Shown one piece after another: positions 33,528-41,699 of a DNA stretch of 64,000 bases. Every line of letters starts with the position of its first letter. Within the stretch, counting starts at the first letter, position 1. Below the pieces are notes generated by a model. It ran no database searches. It was given only the letters and a program-made list of their open reading frames with translations, and was not told the origin of the DNA. This DNA comes from Bradyrhizobium guangzhouense. GTDB lineage: Bacteria > Pseudomonadota > Alphaproteobacteria > Rhizobiales > Xanthobacteraceae. Both the position numbers and the translations under genes were made by a program. The stretch covers positions 4,588,001-4,652,000 of the forward strand of contig NZ_CP030053.1 in NCBI RefSeq assembly GCF_004114955.1, given 5' to 3'.

Positions 33528-34478
33528 CTAGAGATCCAGCACCAGACGTTCCGACTTGGCGCGTGACACGCAGATCTGCATGACCTTGTTGGACGCCTTC
33601 TCGTCATCGCTGAGGATGACATCGCGATGATCAGGCACCCCCTCGATGACGCCGCACTGGCAGATGCCGCAATCGCCGCGCTGGCAGTCGTAGAGGACCT
33701 CCAACCCGGCGGCTTCCAGCGCCTGGATGATGGTCTGTCCCGCCGCGACGCCGACGACCTGCCCGGTCGAGATGATCTCGACCTCGAACGGCCGGTCGGG
33801 TGAGGACGGCTGTTCGGATTTGAAGAGCTCATAATGGATGCGGTCGGCTGACACGCCGGCGGCAAGCGCGCCCGCCTTCACCGCGTCGATCATGCCTGAG
33901 GGGCCGCAGACATAGATGTGGGCGTTCGCGGCGGCAGCGCCGAGCGCAGCGGCGATGTCGAGCCGAGACTCGTCGCTGTCGTAGTGAACAGAGAGGCTCT
34001 TGGCGCAGATGGCCTGCAATTGCGGCAGGAACGCCAGCAGCCCTTGCGTGCGCCCCGCATAGTGCAAGCGATAAGGGCTCCCCCGCGCCGCGAGCTCCGC
34101 CGCCATCGACAGAACGGGCGTGATGCCGATGCCGCCGGCAAACAGCAGCGCCGGCGCGCTCCCCTCGTGCAGGCAAAAATTGTTGACCGGCGCGCTCGCC
34201 TTGACGACATCGCCGACCTTCAGCGCGTGCATGAATTGCGAGCCGCCGGTCGAGGCCTCCTCGCGCAGCACCCCGAGGGCCAGCGCATCCTCAGGCAGGC
34301 CCGGCAACGCCATCAGCGAGTACGGGCGGTCGCCTCCGTCAGGGAGCGCCACGCGCAGATGCGCGCCGGCCTGCCATCGCGGCACGACACCGTCCTCCAC
34401 GCCAAACACAAGGCTCCGTACGAACGGCGTCTCCGCGGCATACGACCTGACCTTGAGCTTGAGCGGATGCGCGTCCAT
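33528..34478 (-). CDS. Rieske oxygenase reductase (PDR/VanB type, FMN and plant-type ferredoxin)
   Basis: A 316-residue electron-transfer protein for the oxygenase. An N-terminal FMN domain (residues about 1-100, RPYSLMALPG), a NAD(P)H domain with LLFAGGIGITPVLSMA (about 110-225), and a C-terminal plant-type [2Fe-2S] ferredoxin with YDCQRGDCGICQCG and a last ICVSR Cys give the phthalate-dioxygenase-reductase order. It passes electrons from NADH to the alpha subunit. It is the first gene of the leftward operon; the candidate promoter (34512-34540) and operator (34498-34511) lie directly upstream of the ATG at 34478. Confidence 0.93.
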   Translation of the reverse strand: MDAHPLKLKVRSYAAETPFVRSLVFGVEDGVVPRWQAGAHLRVALPDGGDRPYSLMALPGLPEDALALGVLREEASTGGSQFMHALKVGDVVKASAPVNNFCLHEGSAPALLFAGGIGITPVLSMAAELAARGSPYRLHYAGRTQGLLAFLPQLQAICAKSLSVHYDSDESRLDIAAALGAAAANAHIYVCGPSGMIDAVKAGALAAGVSADRIHYELFKSEQPSSPDRPFEVEIISTGQVVGVAAGQTIIQALEAAGLEVLYDCQRGDCGICQCGVIEGVPDHRDVILSDDEKASNKVMQICVSRAKSERLVLDL

Positions 34479-34497
34479 TCAGGCGTCTCGTGAATTA

Positions 34498-34511
34498 TAT
34501 GAATTTGCATA
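34498..34511 (-). promoter_or_regulatory. Candidate MarR operator, TATG-N6-CATA
   Basis: Read on the minus strand the site is TATGCAAATTCATA; ATATG/CATAT arms extend it to 34497-34512. It follows the -10 region of the Rieske operon and is preceded by ACATGT, as is the site at 24290-24303. Same form as that site. Confidence 0.55.
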
Positions 34512-34540
34512 TTTTTAGACATGTAATAATTGCCTGTCAA
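34512..34540 (-). promoter_or_regulatory. Candidate promoter of the Rieske operon
   Basis: On the minus strand TTGACA (34535-34540) and TAAAAA (34512-34517) are 17 bases apart, 34 bases before the reductase ATG at 34478. The operator-like site directly follows the -10 box. Confidence 0.5.
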
Positions 34541-34665
34541 TCGCCGGCGCGGGACAGGTCCGGCCGGGCGCTTATTGCGCCACTAACTATTTGCGAAGAT
34601 GGAGCTCTTGGTGCGTTGCGCGTGTGCAATTGCATGTGCATTCATGCAGACTGTCGCGGGGCTTG

Positions 34666-34818
34666 CTCCGCCTCTCCCGCTTGCGGGAGAGGCCGACACG
34701 CCCCGGGCGATGCGAAGCATCGTCCCGAGCGTGGCGGGTGAGGGTTCTTTCCTCTGGGGGATTGCCCCATTGCGGAGGCACCCTCTCCCCAGCCCTCTCC
34801 CGCAAGCGGGAGAGGGAG
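34666..34818 (+). repeat. Dispersed palindromic repeat, copy C
   Basis: About 153 bases in the orientation of copy A, longest of the three because of a small inner hairpin (GCGATGCGAAGCATCG-like). Terminal arms are CTCTCCCGCTTGCGGGAGAG and CTCTCCCGCAAGCGGGAGAG. Confidence 0.85.
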
Positions 34819-34880
34819 CGCACTGCCGATGCTGCCGCATCGTGCTCCCATATGCGATTGCCCTGCAACCCAACCGGCCG

Positions 34881-35930
34881 TTACGGCAGGTTGTCGCGCA
34901 GGAAAATGTCGATCCGGATGCGCTCCTGGTCGGGGCTGATCGGCTCTTCCATGCAATGCGCCAGCAGCACCCGCGCGGCGGAGCGCGCCTCGTGGCCGGG
35001 GTCCTGGTTGATGATCGCATCGAGCGTGCCGCGCACCAGGAAGCGCCGCGTATGCTGGGTCAGCTCATGGGTGATCCAGACCACGTCGCGCGCGCGGCCG
35101 GACGCCTCGAGCGCCTCGGCAATGCCGCGATTGCCGGCGCCGCAGCAATAGATGCCGCGCAGGTCGGCATGGCGCTTCAGCAGCGCGGTGGTCAGCTCCC
35201 GCGTGCGCACGCTGTCGTCGCGGCCCTCCATGAGGGGCAATGTCGCGAGGTTCGGATGCTCGCTGGACAATATCTGGTGGAAGCCGAATTGCCGCTCGGT
35301 GTGATCGCGCAGCGACAACGATCCGGCGATGACGGCGACCTTCCCTTCGCGGCCTGCGAGGAAGCGCCCCATCAGCGTCGCCGCGGTCCGGCCCGCGGCC
35401 GGATTGTCGATACCGACATAGTGCAGACGGCGCGAGCTCGGCGCATCCGACACAAGGGTCACCACGACGACCCCGCGAGCGGTCAGTTCGTCGATCGCGC
35501 CGCGGACCTTGGGATGGTCGAGCGCGACCACGGCGACCCCCTGATAGACCGGCGGCAAATCATCCAACGCGCCGGCAAGGACATCAGGATCGAACACGTC
35601 GACGTGGAGGATGTCGATGAAGCCGCGCTGGCCGGCAAGCCAGTCGGCGGTGCGCTGGACCTGCTCGGACAGATTGGTCATGAAGCTGTTGCTGCCCGTC
35701 GGCAGCACGAAGGCGAAACGAAACGTCTGTCCGCGGGCGAGACGTGCAGCCGCGACGTCGGCACGATAGCCGAGCTTTGCCACCGCGGCCTCGACACGCG
35801 CGACAGTCTTGGCGCGCACGCCTTCGCGCCTGTTGACGACGCGATCGACGGTGGCGAGCGAAACCCCCGCGGCGCGCGCGACGTCCTCGAGTGTGGCGCG
35901 AACCATGGGCTGGGTCGCGCTATCCGTCAT
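34881..35930 (-). CDS. LacI-family transcriptional regulator
   Basis: A 349-residue regulator with N-terminal helix-turn-helix TLEDVARAAGVSLATVDRVV (about 12-31) and hinge AKTVARVEAAVAKLGYRAD, then a periplasmic-binding-like effector domain (about 65-349, with RGIYCCGAGNRGIAEALE). The ATG at 35930 overlaps the ThuA stop as ATGA; a GTG at 35945 is the alternative. It is the last gene of the leftward sugar-importer operon and probably represses that operon and the divergent SDR side in the absence of a sugar or polyol. No clear operator is evident. Confidence 0.92.
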   Translation of the reverse strand: MTDSATQPMVRATLEDVARAAGVSLATVDRVVNRREGVRAKTVARVEAAVAKLGYRADVAAARLARGQTFRFAFVLPTGSNSFMTNLSEQVQRTADWLAGQRGFIDILHVDVFDPDVLAGALDDLPPVYQGVAVVALDHPKVRGAIDELTARGVVVVTLVSDAPSSRRLHYVGIDNPAAGRTAATLMGRFLAGREGKVAVIAGSLSLRDHTERQFGFHQILSSEHPNLATLPLMEGRDDSVRTRELTTALLKRHADLRGIYCCGAGNRGIAEALEASGRARDVVWITHELTQHTRRFLVRGTLDAIINQDPGHEARSAARVLLAHCMEEPISPDQERIRIDIFLRDNLP

Positions 35931-36571
35931 TCGCGCGCCGCCCACAGCATGCCGCGGGTCATCAACGTCCGGATCTCCGGCACGTCGAGCTCGTAGGCAC
36001 GATGACCGAGCGAGGAATAGAATACCCGGCCCGCGCCATATGGCTTCTTCCAGACCACGGGCATCAGCACGCCATCGATCCAGGATGCGTGCTCGCCGGT
36101 GAAGGTCGTCGTCGCCAGCACTTCAATCGCGGGGTCGACATGCATGTAATACTGCTCGGAACGATGCTCGAAACTCTTCAGGCCCTTCATGATGGGATCG
36201 TCGGGCTTGGTCACGTCGACCTTGTAATCGATGATGTTGCCGGGATGCGCAACCCACTGCCCGCCGCACATGAATTGGTAATCCACGGAATCGCGGAACG
36301 CATCGCACATGCCGCCATGATGACCGGCGAGCCCGACGCCGCTGCGCACCGCCGCACAGAGATTGAGCGCATCCGCTTTCTCGATCTTCGACATGGTGTA
36401 GATCGGGATGATCAGCGAGAGATCATGGATCCCGGGATCGCCGAATGCCTCGGTCGTGGTTTCGATCCGGACATCGAAGCCTTCCGCCTTCAGCCAGCCG
36501 CGGATCATCGAGGCACAGAGATCGGGATCGTGTCCCGGCCAGCCGCCCCATACAATCAATGCCTTGCGCAT
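35927..36571 (-). CDS. ThuA-domain protein
   Basis: A 214-residue protein of the class I glutamine-amidotransferase-like ThuA fold. The start MRKALIVWGGWPGHDP, the central GLAGHHGGMCDAF, and the later PYGAGRVFYSSLGH match trehalose-utilisation-type proteins linked to sugar metabolism. The precise enzyme activity is not established; ThuA/ThuB pairs oxidise disaccharides to 3-keto sugars. The ATG at 36571 has GAGGG seven bases upstream and is preferred to 36577. The Gfo/Idh gene upstream could be the ThuB-like partner, which fits 3-keto-sugar metabolism. Confidence 0.88.
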   Translation of the reverse strand: MRKALIVWGGWPGHDPDLCASMIRGWLKAEGFDVRIETTTEAFGDPGIHDLSLIIPIYTMSKIEKADALNLCAAVRSGVGLAGHHGGMCDAFRDSVDYQFMCGGQWVAHPGNIIDYKVDVTKPDDPIMKGLKSFEHRSEQYYMHVDPAIEVLATTTFTGEHASWIDGVLMPVVWKKPYGAGRVFYSSLGHRAYELDVPEIRTLMTRGMLWAARE

Positions 36572-36581
36572 GCTCATTCCC

Positions 36582-37679
36582 TCAGTCGATCTGTCCGGTT
36601 TCACGTCCGGCCGGCAGCATCGCCGGCCGCTCGACGCGGTTTTCGATCTTGACCCGGCGGCCTTCGTCCGCCGAGGTCTGGAACGCCTCCATCACCTCGA
36701 GCACGTGGAAGGCGAGCGCGCCGCTGGCGCGGTGTGGCCGGTTGTTCAGGATCGCCGAGGCCATGTCGGCGACGCCGATCGAGCGGAACTCGCCTTCGAC
36801 ATGACCGTGCGTCAACGGCATCGTCTCAAATTCGCCGCCGGTCTTGGCGACCTGCACCTCGCCCCCGAAGCGATTCGGGTCGGGCACCAGCATGCTGCCC
36901 TTGTCGCCATAGATCTCGATCGGCGCGTGGCGGTGCTTCGGCACATCGAAGCTCATCGTAACAGAGACGACCGCTCCGTTCTCGAATTCGAGCGTGCCCG
37001 CGACGTGGGTCGACACCTCGACTGGAATCAAGGTGCCGCTCATCGGCTGGCTGGTGACCAGACGCTCGGATCTCGGGCGCGCGGTCGAGCCCATCACGCT
37101 GGCGACAGGCCCCAGCAGTTGCACGAGATCGGTGATGTAATACGGCCCCATGTCCAGCATCGGCCCGCCGCCGCGCGAATAGTAGAAGCCCGGCGCCGGA
37201 TGCCAGCGCTCGTGGCCGGGGCAGCCGAAGAAGGCGCTGCCCGCGACCGGCGTGCCGATCGCGCCGTCGTCGATCAGCTTGCGCGCCGTCTGGTGCCCGC
37301 CGCCGAGGAACGTGTCGGGCGCGCAGCCGACGCGCAGGTTCTTCTGCGCGGCGAGATCCATCACCTTGCGGGCTTCAGCGACGTTGATGCCGAGCGGCTT
37401 CTCGGAATGGACGTGCTTGCCGGCGTTCAGCACGGCGAGGCTGACATCGGTATGGGCGAGCGGCACGGTGAGATTGACCACGATCTCGACATCGTCGCGC
37501 TTGAGCAGCTGGTCGACCCGCATCGCGGGCAGGTTGAAGGCGGCGCCCTGGCGCTCCGCGACATCGCTGCGCATGTCGGCGAGCGCCCTCACCTCCATGA
37601 CCGGAAAGCGCTGCGCTGCCTTGAGGTAAGCGGTGCTGATGACACCGCAGCCGATGATTCCGACGCCGACTTTTCTCAT
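36582..37679 (-). CDS. Gfo/Idh/MocA-family oxidoreductase (ThuB-like)
   Basis: A 365-residue NAD(P)-dependent oxidoreductase. The Rossmann motif VGIIGCGVIS is near the N-terminus (about 6-15), the catalytic lysine motif is SEKPLG (about 93-98), and the middle GGGPMLDMGPYYITDLV is the usual substrate-side motif. It acts on a sugar or polyol hydroxyl. It sits between the permease gene and the ThuA gene in the leftward importer operon. The ThuA neighbour suggests sugar 3-dehydrogenase activity, which remains inference. A poor ribosome binding site precedes the ATG at 37679. Confidence 0.9.
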   Translation of the reverse strand: MRKVGVGIIGCGVISTAYLKAAQRFPVMEVRALADMRSDVAERQGAAFNLPAMRVDQLLKRDDVEIVVNLTVPLAHTDVSLAVLNAGKHVHSEKPLGINVAEARKVMDLAAQKNLRVGCAPDTFLGGGHQTARKLIDDGAIGTPVAGSAFFGCPGHERWHPAPGFYYSRGGGPMLDMGPYYITDLVQLLGPVASVMGSTARPRSERLVTSQPMSGTLIPVEVSTHVAGTLEFENGAVVSVTMSFDVPKHRHAPIEIYGDKGSMLVPDPNRFGGEVQVAKTGGEFETMPLTHGHVEGEFRSIGVADMASAILNNRPHRASGALAFHVLEVMEAFQTSADEGRRVKIENRVERPAMLPAGRETGQID

Positions 37680-37701
37680 TCTTGTCTCCGTGAAGTCTTA
37701 T

Positions 37702-38550
37702 TCATCCCTTGACCGCGCCCGCCGTCAGGCCGGCGACGATGTGCTTTTGCGCCAGCAGGAACAGAATGATCGTCGGCAGGATGGTGAGCGTGATGAAGGC
37801 GAGGATCAGGTGCCATTCGGACGAATATTCGCCCTGGTAGACCATGATGCCGAGCGGCCAGGGATAGAGCGCATCGGTGTTGAGCATCACCAGCGGCAGC
37901 AGGTAGGCATTCCAGCTGTTGACGAAGGTGATGGTGCCGACGGTCGCCAGGATCGGCCGCGACAATGGCAACGTCACGTAACGAAAGAACTTGATGTAGC
38001 TGCAGCCGTCGACCAGCGCGGCCTCCAGCAGCTCATAGGGAATGTCCTTGAAGAAGCGGCGCAGCAGCAGCACGCTCATGGCGAGGCTGAAGGCCACTTG
38101 CGGCAGCGCAACGCCGAAATAGGTGTCGAGCAGGCCGAGATCGCGCACCTTGATGAACAGCGGCAGCACGGCGGTCGCCGCCGGAAACAACAGGCCGAGC
38201 GTCAAATAGCTCAGCAGCATCGACGAGCCGAAGAACCTGACGTGAGCGAAGGTGAACGCCGCCATCGAGGCCGTGATCAGCGTCAATGTCACCGTGAGGG
38301 TCGAGATGATCAGCGAGTTGCGCAGCAGTTGCCAGTAGCGCCCCGAGAACAGGATGTCGGCGTAGTTCTGCCATTCCCAATGATGGGGCAGACCGAACGG
38401 ATTGACGCGCAATTCGCCGAGCGATTTGAAGCCGCCGAGCAGGGTTGCCAGCAGCGGCACCAGCACGAAGATGGCAACGATGCCGAGAAACGCCGCCTTG
38501 AACAGCACGGCGGGATCGAACGGAGCGCGGGCAGTTTCTGCACTATTCAT
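37702..38550 (-). CDS. Sugar ABC transporter permease (MalG type)
   Basis: A 282-residue inner-membrane permease with the EAA loop LLEAALVDGCSYIKFFRYVTLP and the C-terminal HIVAGLTAGAVKG. It partners the permease at 38543-39481, whose stop lies within its start (eight-base overlap). The ATG at 38550 is the likely start; the open frame further upstream is within the other permease. It carries the sugar bound by 39484-40749 across the membrane; the ATPase is not encoded here. Confidence 0.93.
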   Translation of the reverse strand: MNSAETARAPFDPAVLFKAAFLGIVAIFVLVPLLATLLGGFKSLGELRVNPFGLPHHWEWQNYADILFSGRYWQLLRNSLIISTLTVTLTLITASMAAFTFAHVRFFGSSMLLSYLTLGLLFPAATAVLPLFIKVRDLGLLDTYFGVALPQVAFSLAMSVLLLRRFFKDIPYELLEAALVDGCSYIKFFRYVTLPLSRPILATVGTITFVNSWNAYLLPLVMLNTDALYPWPLGIMVYQGEYSSEWHLILAFITLTILPTIILFLLAQKHIVAGLTAGAVKG

Positions 38551-39481
38551 CGCGCATGAACCATCGCTTGTAGGTGAAGGCAAAGGTCACGCAGATCGCG
38601 AACAGGATGACGCCGATGGCGCTGCCATAGCCGACGCGCATGCGCGAGATGCCGTTGTTGTAGAGGAAACTCACCATGGTGTTGGAGGAATCCGCCGGTC
38701 CCCCGCGCGTCAGCGGCATGACGAGATCGAACAGCTGCAGCGAGCCGACGATGGCGAAGAACACCGAGAGCCGGATGGTCGGGTAGAGCAAGGGAATCAC
38801 GACATGGCGCAGGGTTTGCGAACGCGTCGCGCCGTCGATCCGCGCCGCCTCGACCAGGCTCTTGTCGAGGCTCTGCAGCGCCGCGATGAACAGCATCATG
38901 TGGAAGCCGAAATACTTCCACACGATCACGATCAGCACCGCCAGCATGGCCGTGTCGGTCGAGGCGAGCAGATACGGCGGCTCGGCGCCGAAGAAGCGCC
39001 AGATCGACGCGACAAGACCGTAGTCGCCGTCATAGACGAAGGAGAAGATCAACCCGGTCGCGATCTCCGCCAGGATGTAGGGCATGAAGAACAGCATGCG
39101 CAGCGCCACCGCGCCGCGAAACTTCTCGGCCAGCATCAGGGCCAATGTTAGCGCGAGGGGCAGCTGGATCGCGAGCGAGACAGCGATGATCAGCCCGTTG
39201 TTGCGCAGCGCGAGCCAGAATGCGCGCGTTTCCAAGACGAAGCGATAATTGTCGAAGCCGATCCATTGGGTCGGCCTGCCGAAACCGTTCCAGTTGAAGC
39301 CCGAGTACCATGCCGCCTCCCCGATCGGCAGCACCACGAACAGCGTGAACAGCAGCAGCGCCGGCGGCAGGAACAGGATCAGGACGGTGAAGCGGCCGTC
39401 CCAGCCCGGGCCACGCAGCGCCTGCGGAGCCGCCTCGCCGGCAACGTTGATCGGCGAGGCGATCGCCATCCGACGCGCCAC
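38543..39481 (-). CDS. Sugar ABC transporter permease (MalF type)
   Basis: A 312-residue permease with the EAA loop LVEAARIDGATRSQTLRHVV (about 206-225) and GGPADSSNTMV as usual for MalF-class subunits. The start is uncertain: a GTG at 39481 lies almost directly after the binding-protein stop, and an ATG at 39469 is four codons inside; neither has a clear ribosome binding site, so it may be translated by coupling. Confidence 0.92.
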   Translation of the reverse strand: MARRMAIASPINVAGEAAPQALRGPGWDGRFTVLILFLPPALLLFTLFVVLPIGEAAWYSGFNWNGFGRPTQWIGFDNYRFVLETRAFWLALRNNGLIIAVSLAIQLPLALTLALMLAEKFRGAVALRMLFFMPYILAEIATGLIFSFVYDGDYGLVASIWRFFGAEPPYLLASTDTAMLAVLIVIVWKYFGFHMMLFIAALQSLDKSLVEAARIDGATRSQTLRHVVIPLLYPTIRLSVFFAIVGSLQLFDLVMPLTRGGPADSSNTMVSFLYNNGISRMRVGYGSAIGVILFAICVTFAFTYKRWFMRDE

Positions 39482-39483
39482 CG

Positions 39484-40749
39484 TCAGTTACCCTGCTTGT
39501 ACGCCGCTTCGATCGCTTTCGCGGCGTCCTGCGGGCTCATGCTGCCGCCGGCAATCTCCGCCGAGACGTCGTTGACGACGCGGCCGACCGAGGGGCCGAG
39601 GCTCTGGTCATAGAAGTTCTGATGATAGTTGGACTTCGCCAGATTGGCCGCGATCTGCTTCATGAAGTCGCTCTTGAGGCCCGCCTCGCCGCCCTTAACG
39701 ACGGGAACAATGAAGTTGCCGGCGGCGAGCCGCGCCTGCACGTCCTTGGAGATGAAGTACTTCAGGAAATCGACTGCCTCCTTCGGCGAGTCCTTGGTGA
39801 CCAGCCATCCGGTGATGCCGCCCAGCGTGTCTGACGGCTCACCCTTGCCGCCCGGAACGACCGGAAAATCGAACCAGCCAAGCTTGTCGTCGGAAAGACC
39901 GACCTTGTCGGCGGCGAGCGCGCGCTGGGTGTGATAGAAGGACGAGATGGCCAGGATCATCGCAGCCTTGCCGTCACCGAAATAGCCGACGGCCTGCGGG
40001 TTCTTGGAGCCGAGGAAGCCATTCTGGAAGGGCTGGAGATCAACGAGCTGCTTGAACAGCTCACCGGACTTCTGGAAAGTTTCACCGGCGAAGCCACCGT
40101 TTTCCCCTTTCAGCGCTGCATCGAAGGCCGGCTTGCCGCCGATGCGCACCGCGAGATGGGTCCAGTAGAAATGCAGCGGCCACTTATCGGCACCGCCAAC
40201 CACTATCGGCGTAACACCCGCGGCCTTCAGCGTTTTCACCGCGCCGAGCAGATCGTCCCATGTCTTGATCTTGCTTGCATCGACATGACCCTTGGCCATC
40301 AAATCCTTGTTGTAGAGGAAACCGACCTGCGACAGCGCGATCGGAAGTCCATAGACGCGGCCGTTCTGAGTGAAGGCGGCGAGCGCCGCCGGTGCGATCG
40401 TGTCGCTATAGCCGCCGCTCTTCACGGAATCGGTGATGTCTTCCAGCACGCCGGCTTCGATCTGCGTCTTCAAGACGCCGCCGGCCCAGCTGTAGATGAT
40501 GTTCGGCCGATCCTTGGATTGCAGGATGGTCGGCAGCTTGGCCTTGTAGGCCTCGTTCTCCAGGAACTGCATCTCGACCTTCACACCGGGGTGCGAGGCC
40601 TCATAGCTGCGCGCGACCTCCTCCCAGATCTTCACCTGGGCCGGATTGACCTCGATGTGGAGCCATTTCACGACGGTGTCGGCTGCCGCGACATTGGCGC
40701 CAAATAGGCATGCGGCGACGGCGAATCCCAGCTTCCCGAGCAGTCTCAT
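39484..40749 (-). CDS. Sugar ABC transporter substrate-binding protein
   Basis: A 421-residue extracellular solute-binding protein. The Sec signal peptide (MRLLGKLGFAVAACLFG, cleavage near AAA|DT) and the family pattern NEAYKAKLPTILQSKDRPNI mark a family-1 sugar binder. GGGAGG precedes the ATG at 40749; the longer frame is extension. It starts the leftward operon (two permeases, Gfo/Idh, ThuA, LacI). Its gene lies divergent from the SDR at 40910 over a 160-bp gap, so both sides may be regulated together by the LacI protein. The sugar is not identifiable. Confidence 0.93.
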   Translation of the reverse strand: MRLLGKLGFAVAACLFGANVAAADTVVKWLHIEVNPAQVKIWEEVARSYEASHPGVKVEMQFLENEAYKAKLPTILQSKDRPNIIYSWAGGVLKTQIEAGVLEDITDSVKSGGYSDTIAPAALAAFTQNGRVYGLPIALSQVGFLYNKDLMAKGHVDASKIKTWDDLLGAVKTLKAAGVTPIVVGGADKWPLHFYWTHLAVRIGGKPAFDAALKGENGGFAGETFQKSGELFKQLVDLQPFQNGFLGSKNPQAVGYFGDGKAAMILAISSFYHTQRALAADKVGLSDDKLGWFDFPVVPGGKGEPSDTLGGITGWLVTKDSPKEAVDFLKYFISKDVQARLAAGNFIVPVVKGGEAGLKSDFMKQIAANLAKSNYHQNFYDQSLGPSVGRVVNDVSAEIAGGSMSPQDAAKAIEAAYKQGN

Positions 40750-40870
40750 CACAACCTCCCAACGGCTTTTATTCTTTGGGCGCAATCCTGCCTTCAGATT
40801 TTGAGGTACGCAACTAAAATTCTGACATATGCACCTCACGGGACAAACGGATAAGGTCTGCAAAAGAGTC

Positions 40871-40888
40871 GGGCGGCGTTCGCCGCCC
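40871..40888. repeat. Perfect GC-rich hairpin in leader of the SDR gene
   Basis: GGGCGGCG-TT-CGCCGCCC folds to an eight-base-pair stem with a two-base loop, 22 bases before the ATG at 40910 and 10 bases before the GGAAGG ribosome binding site. It might end transcription or affect translation; no T-run follows, so its role is open. Confidence 0.55.
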
Positions 40889-40909
40889 CTAACAAACTGG
40901 AAGGTTCCC

Positions 40910-41668
40910 ATGGCCGCCATCTATTCCGACCTCGCCGGCAAGGTTGTGCTCGTCACCGGAGGTGCTGCGGGAATTGGCGCTGCGATCGTGCGGCGCTTCG
41001 CGGAGCAGAAGTCCAAGGTCGTGTTCTTCGACATCAAGGCCGAGGAAGGCCAGCGCCTGGCGCGCGAGCTGTCGGATCAAGGACTTGCTGCGCATTTCCA
41101 GCGCGTCGACCTGACCGACATTCCGGCCCTGCGCGCCGGTGTCGAGGAGGCCCGCAAGGCACACGGGCCGATCAGCATCCTGATCAACAACGCCGCGCAT
41201 GACGAACGGCACAAGACCGAGGAAATGACGCCGGAATATTGGGACGACCGCATCGCGGTGAACCTGAAGCATCAGTTCTTTGCGTCGCAGGCCGTGTTGC
41301 CGGACATGAAGGCGGCCAAGTCAGGCGCCATCATCAATTTCGGCTCGGTATCGTGGATCGCCGGACAAGGCGGCATGGCCGCCTACACCGCCAGCAAATC
41401 AGGCGTGATCGGGCTGACGCGCTCGTTGGCGCGCGACTACGGTCCCTACAATATCCGCGTGAACGCAATTGCGCCGGGCTGGATCATGACCGAGCGCCAG
41501 CTCGAGAAATGGATGACGCCCGCCGGCGAGGCCGAACTGCAGCAGCGCCAGTGCCTGAAGCGTCGGCTCGTGCCTGATGAGGTCGCGAAATTCACCCTGT
41601 TCCTCGCCTCGGACGAGGCCTCCGCCTGCACCGCCCAGCACTACATCGTCGATGGCGGCTGGGTCTGA
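40910..41668 (+). CDS. SDR oxidoreductase resembling sugar 1-dehydrogenases
   Basis: A 252-residue SDR with TGGAAGIG (about 18-25), NNAAH at about 95-99, the SVSW-type Ser and YTASK catalytic Tyr/Lys. The N-terminus (IYSDLAGKVVLVTGGAAG) and C-terminus (FLASDEASACTAQHYIVDGG) look like Caulobacter-type xylose or galactose 1-dehydrogenases, which oxidise an aldose to the lactone. The ATG at 40910 has GGAAGG upstream. It is divergent from the sugar importer and convergent with iolE, so it probably acts on the imported sugar. Confidence 0.9.
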   Translation: MAAIYSDLAGKVVLVTGGAAGIGAAIVRRFAEQKSKVVFFDIKAEEGQRLARELSDQGLAAHFQRVDLTDIPALRAGVEEARKAHGPISILINNAAHDERHKTEEMTPEYWDDRIAVNLKHQFFASQAVLPDMKAAKSGAIINFGSVSWIAGQGGMAAYTASKSGVIGLTRSLARDYGPYNIRVNAIAPGWIMTERQLEKWMTPAGEAELQQRQCLKRRLVPDEVAKFTLFLASDEASACTAQHYIVDGGWV

Positions 41669-41679
41669 GACGCTGCCTG

Positions 41680-41699
41680 CGCCTGAGGGCAATCAGGCG
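41680..41699. terminator. Hairpin between convergent SDR and iolE genes
   Basis: CGCCTGA and TCAGGCG form a perfect seven-base-pair stem around GGGCAA between the two convergent stops (41668 and 41693), overlapping the iolE stop. No T-run follows on either strand, so a two-way terminator role is only a possibility. Confidence 0.4.

Larger units (their letters stand above)
34479..34880. other. Intergenic region before the Rieske operon, with repeat
   Basis: No gene is supported in these 402 bases. From the Rieske side it holds an operator-like site (34498-34511), a candidate promoter (34512-34540, minus), a cluster of TGCA steps including the perfect palindrome TGCAATTGCA (34625-34634) and TGCAT/ATGCA arms (34631-34648), then repeat copy C. 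Confidence 0.6.
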
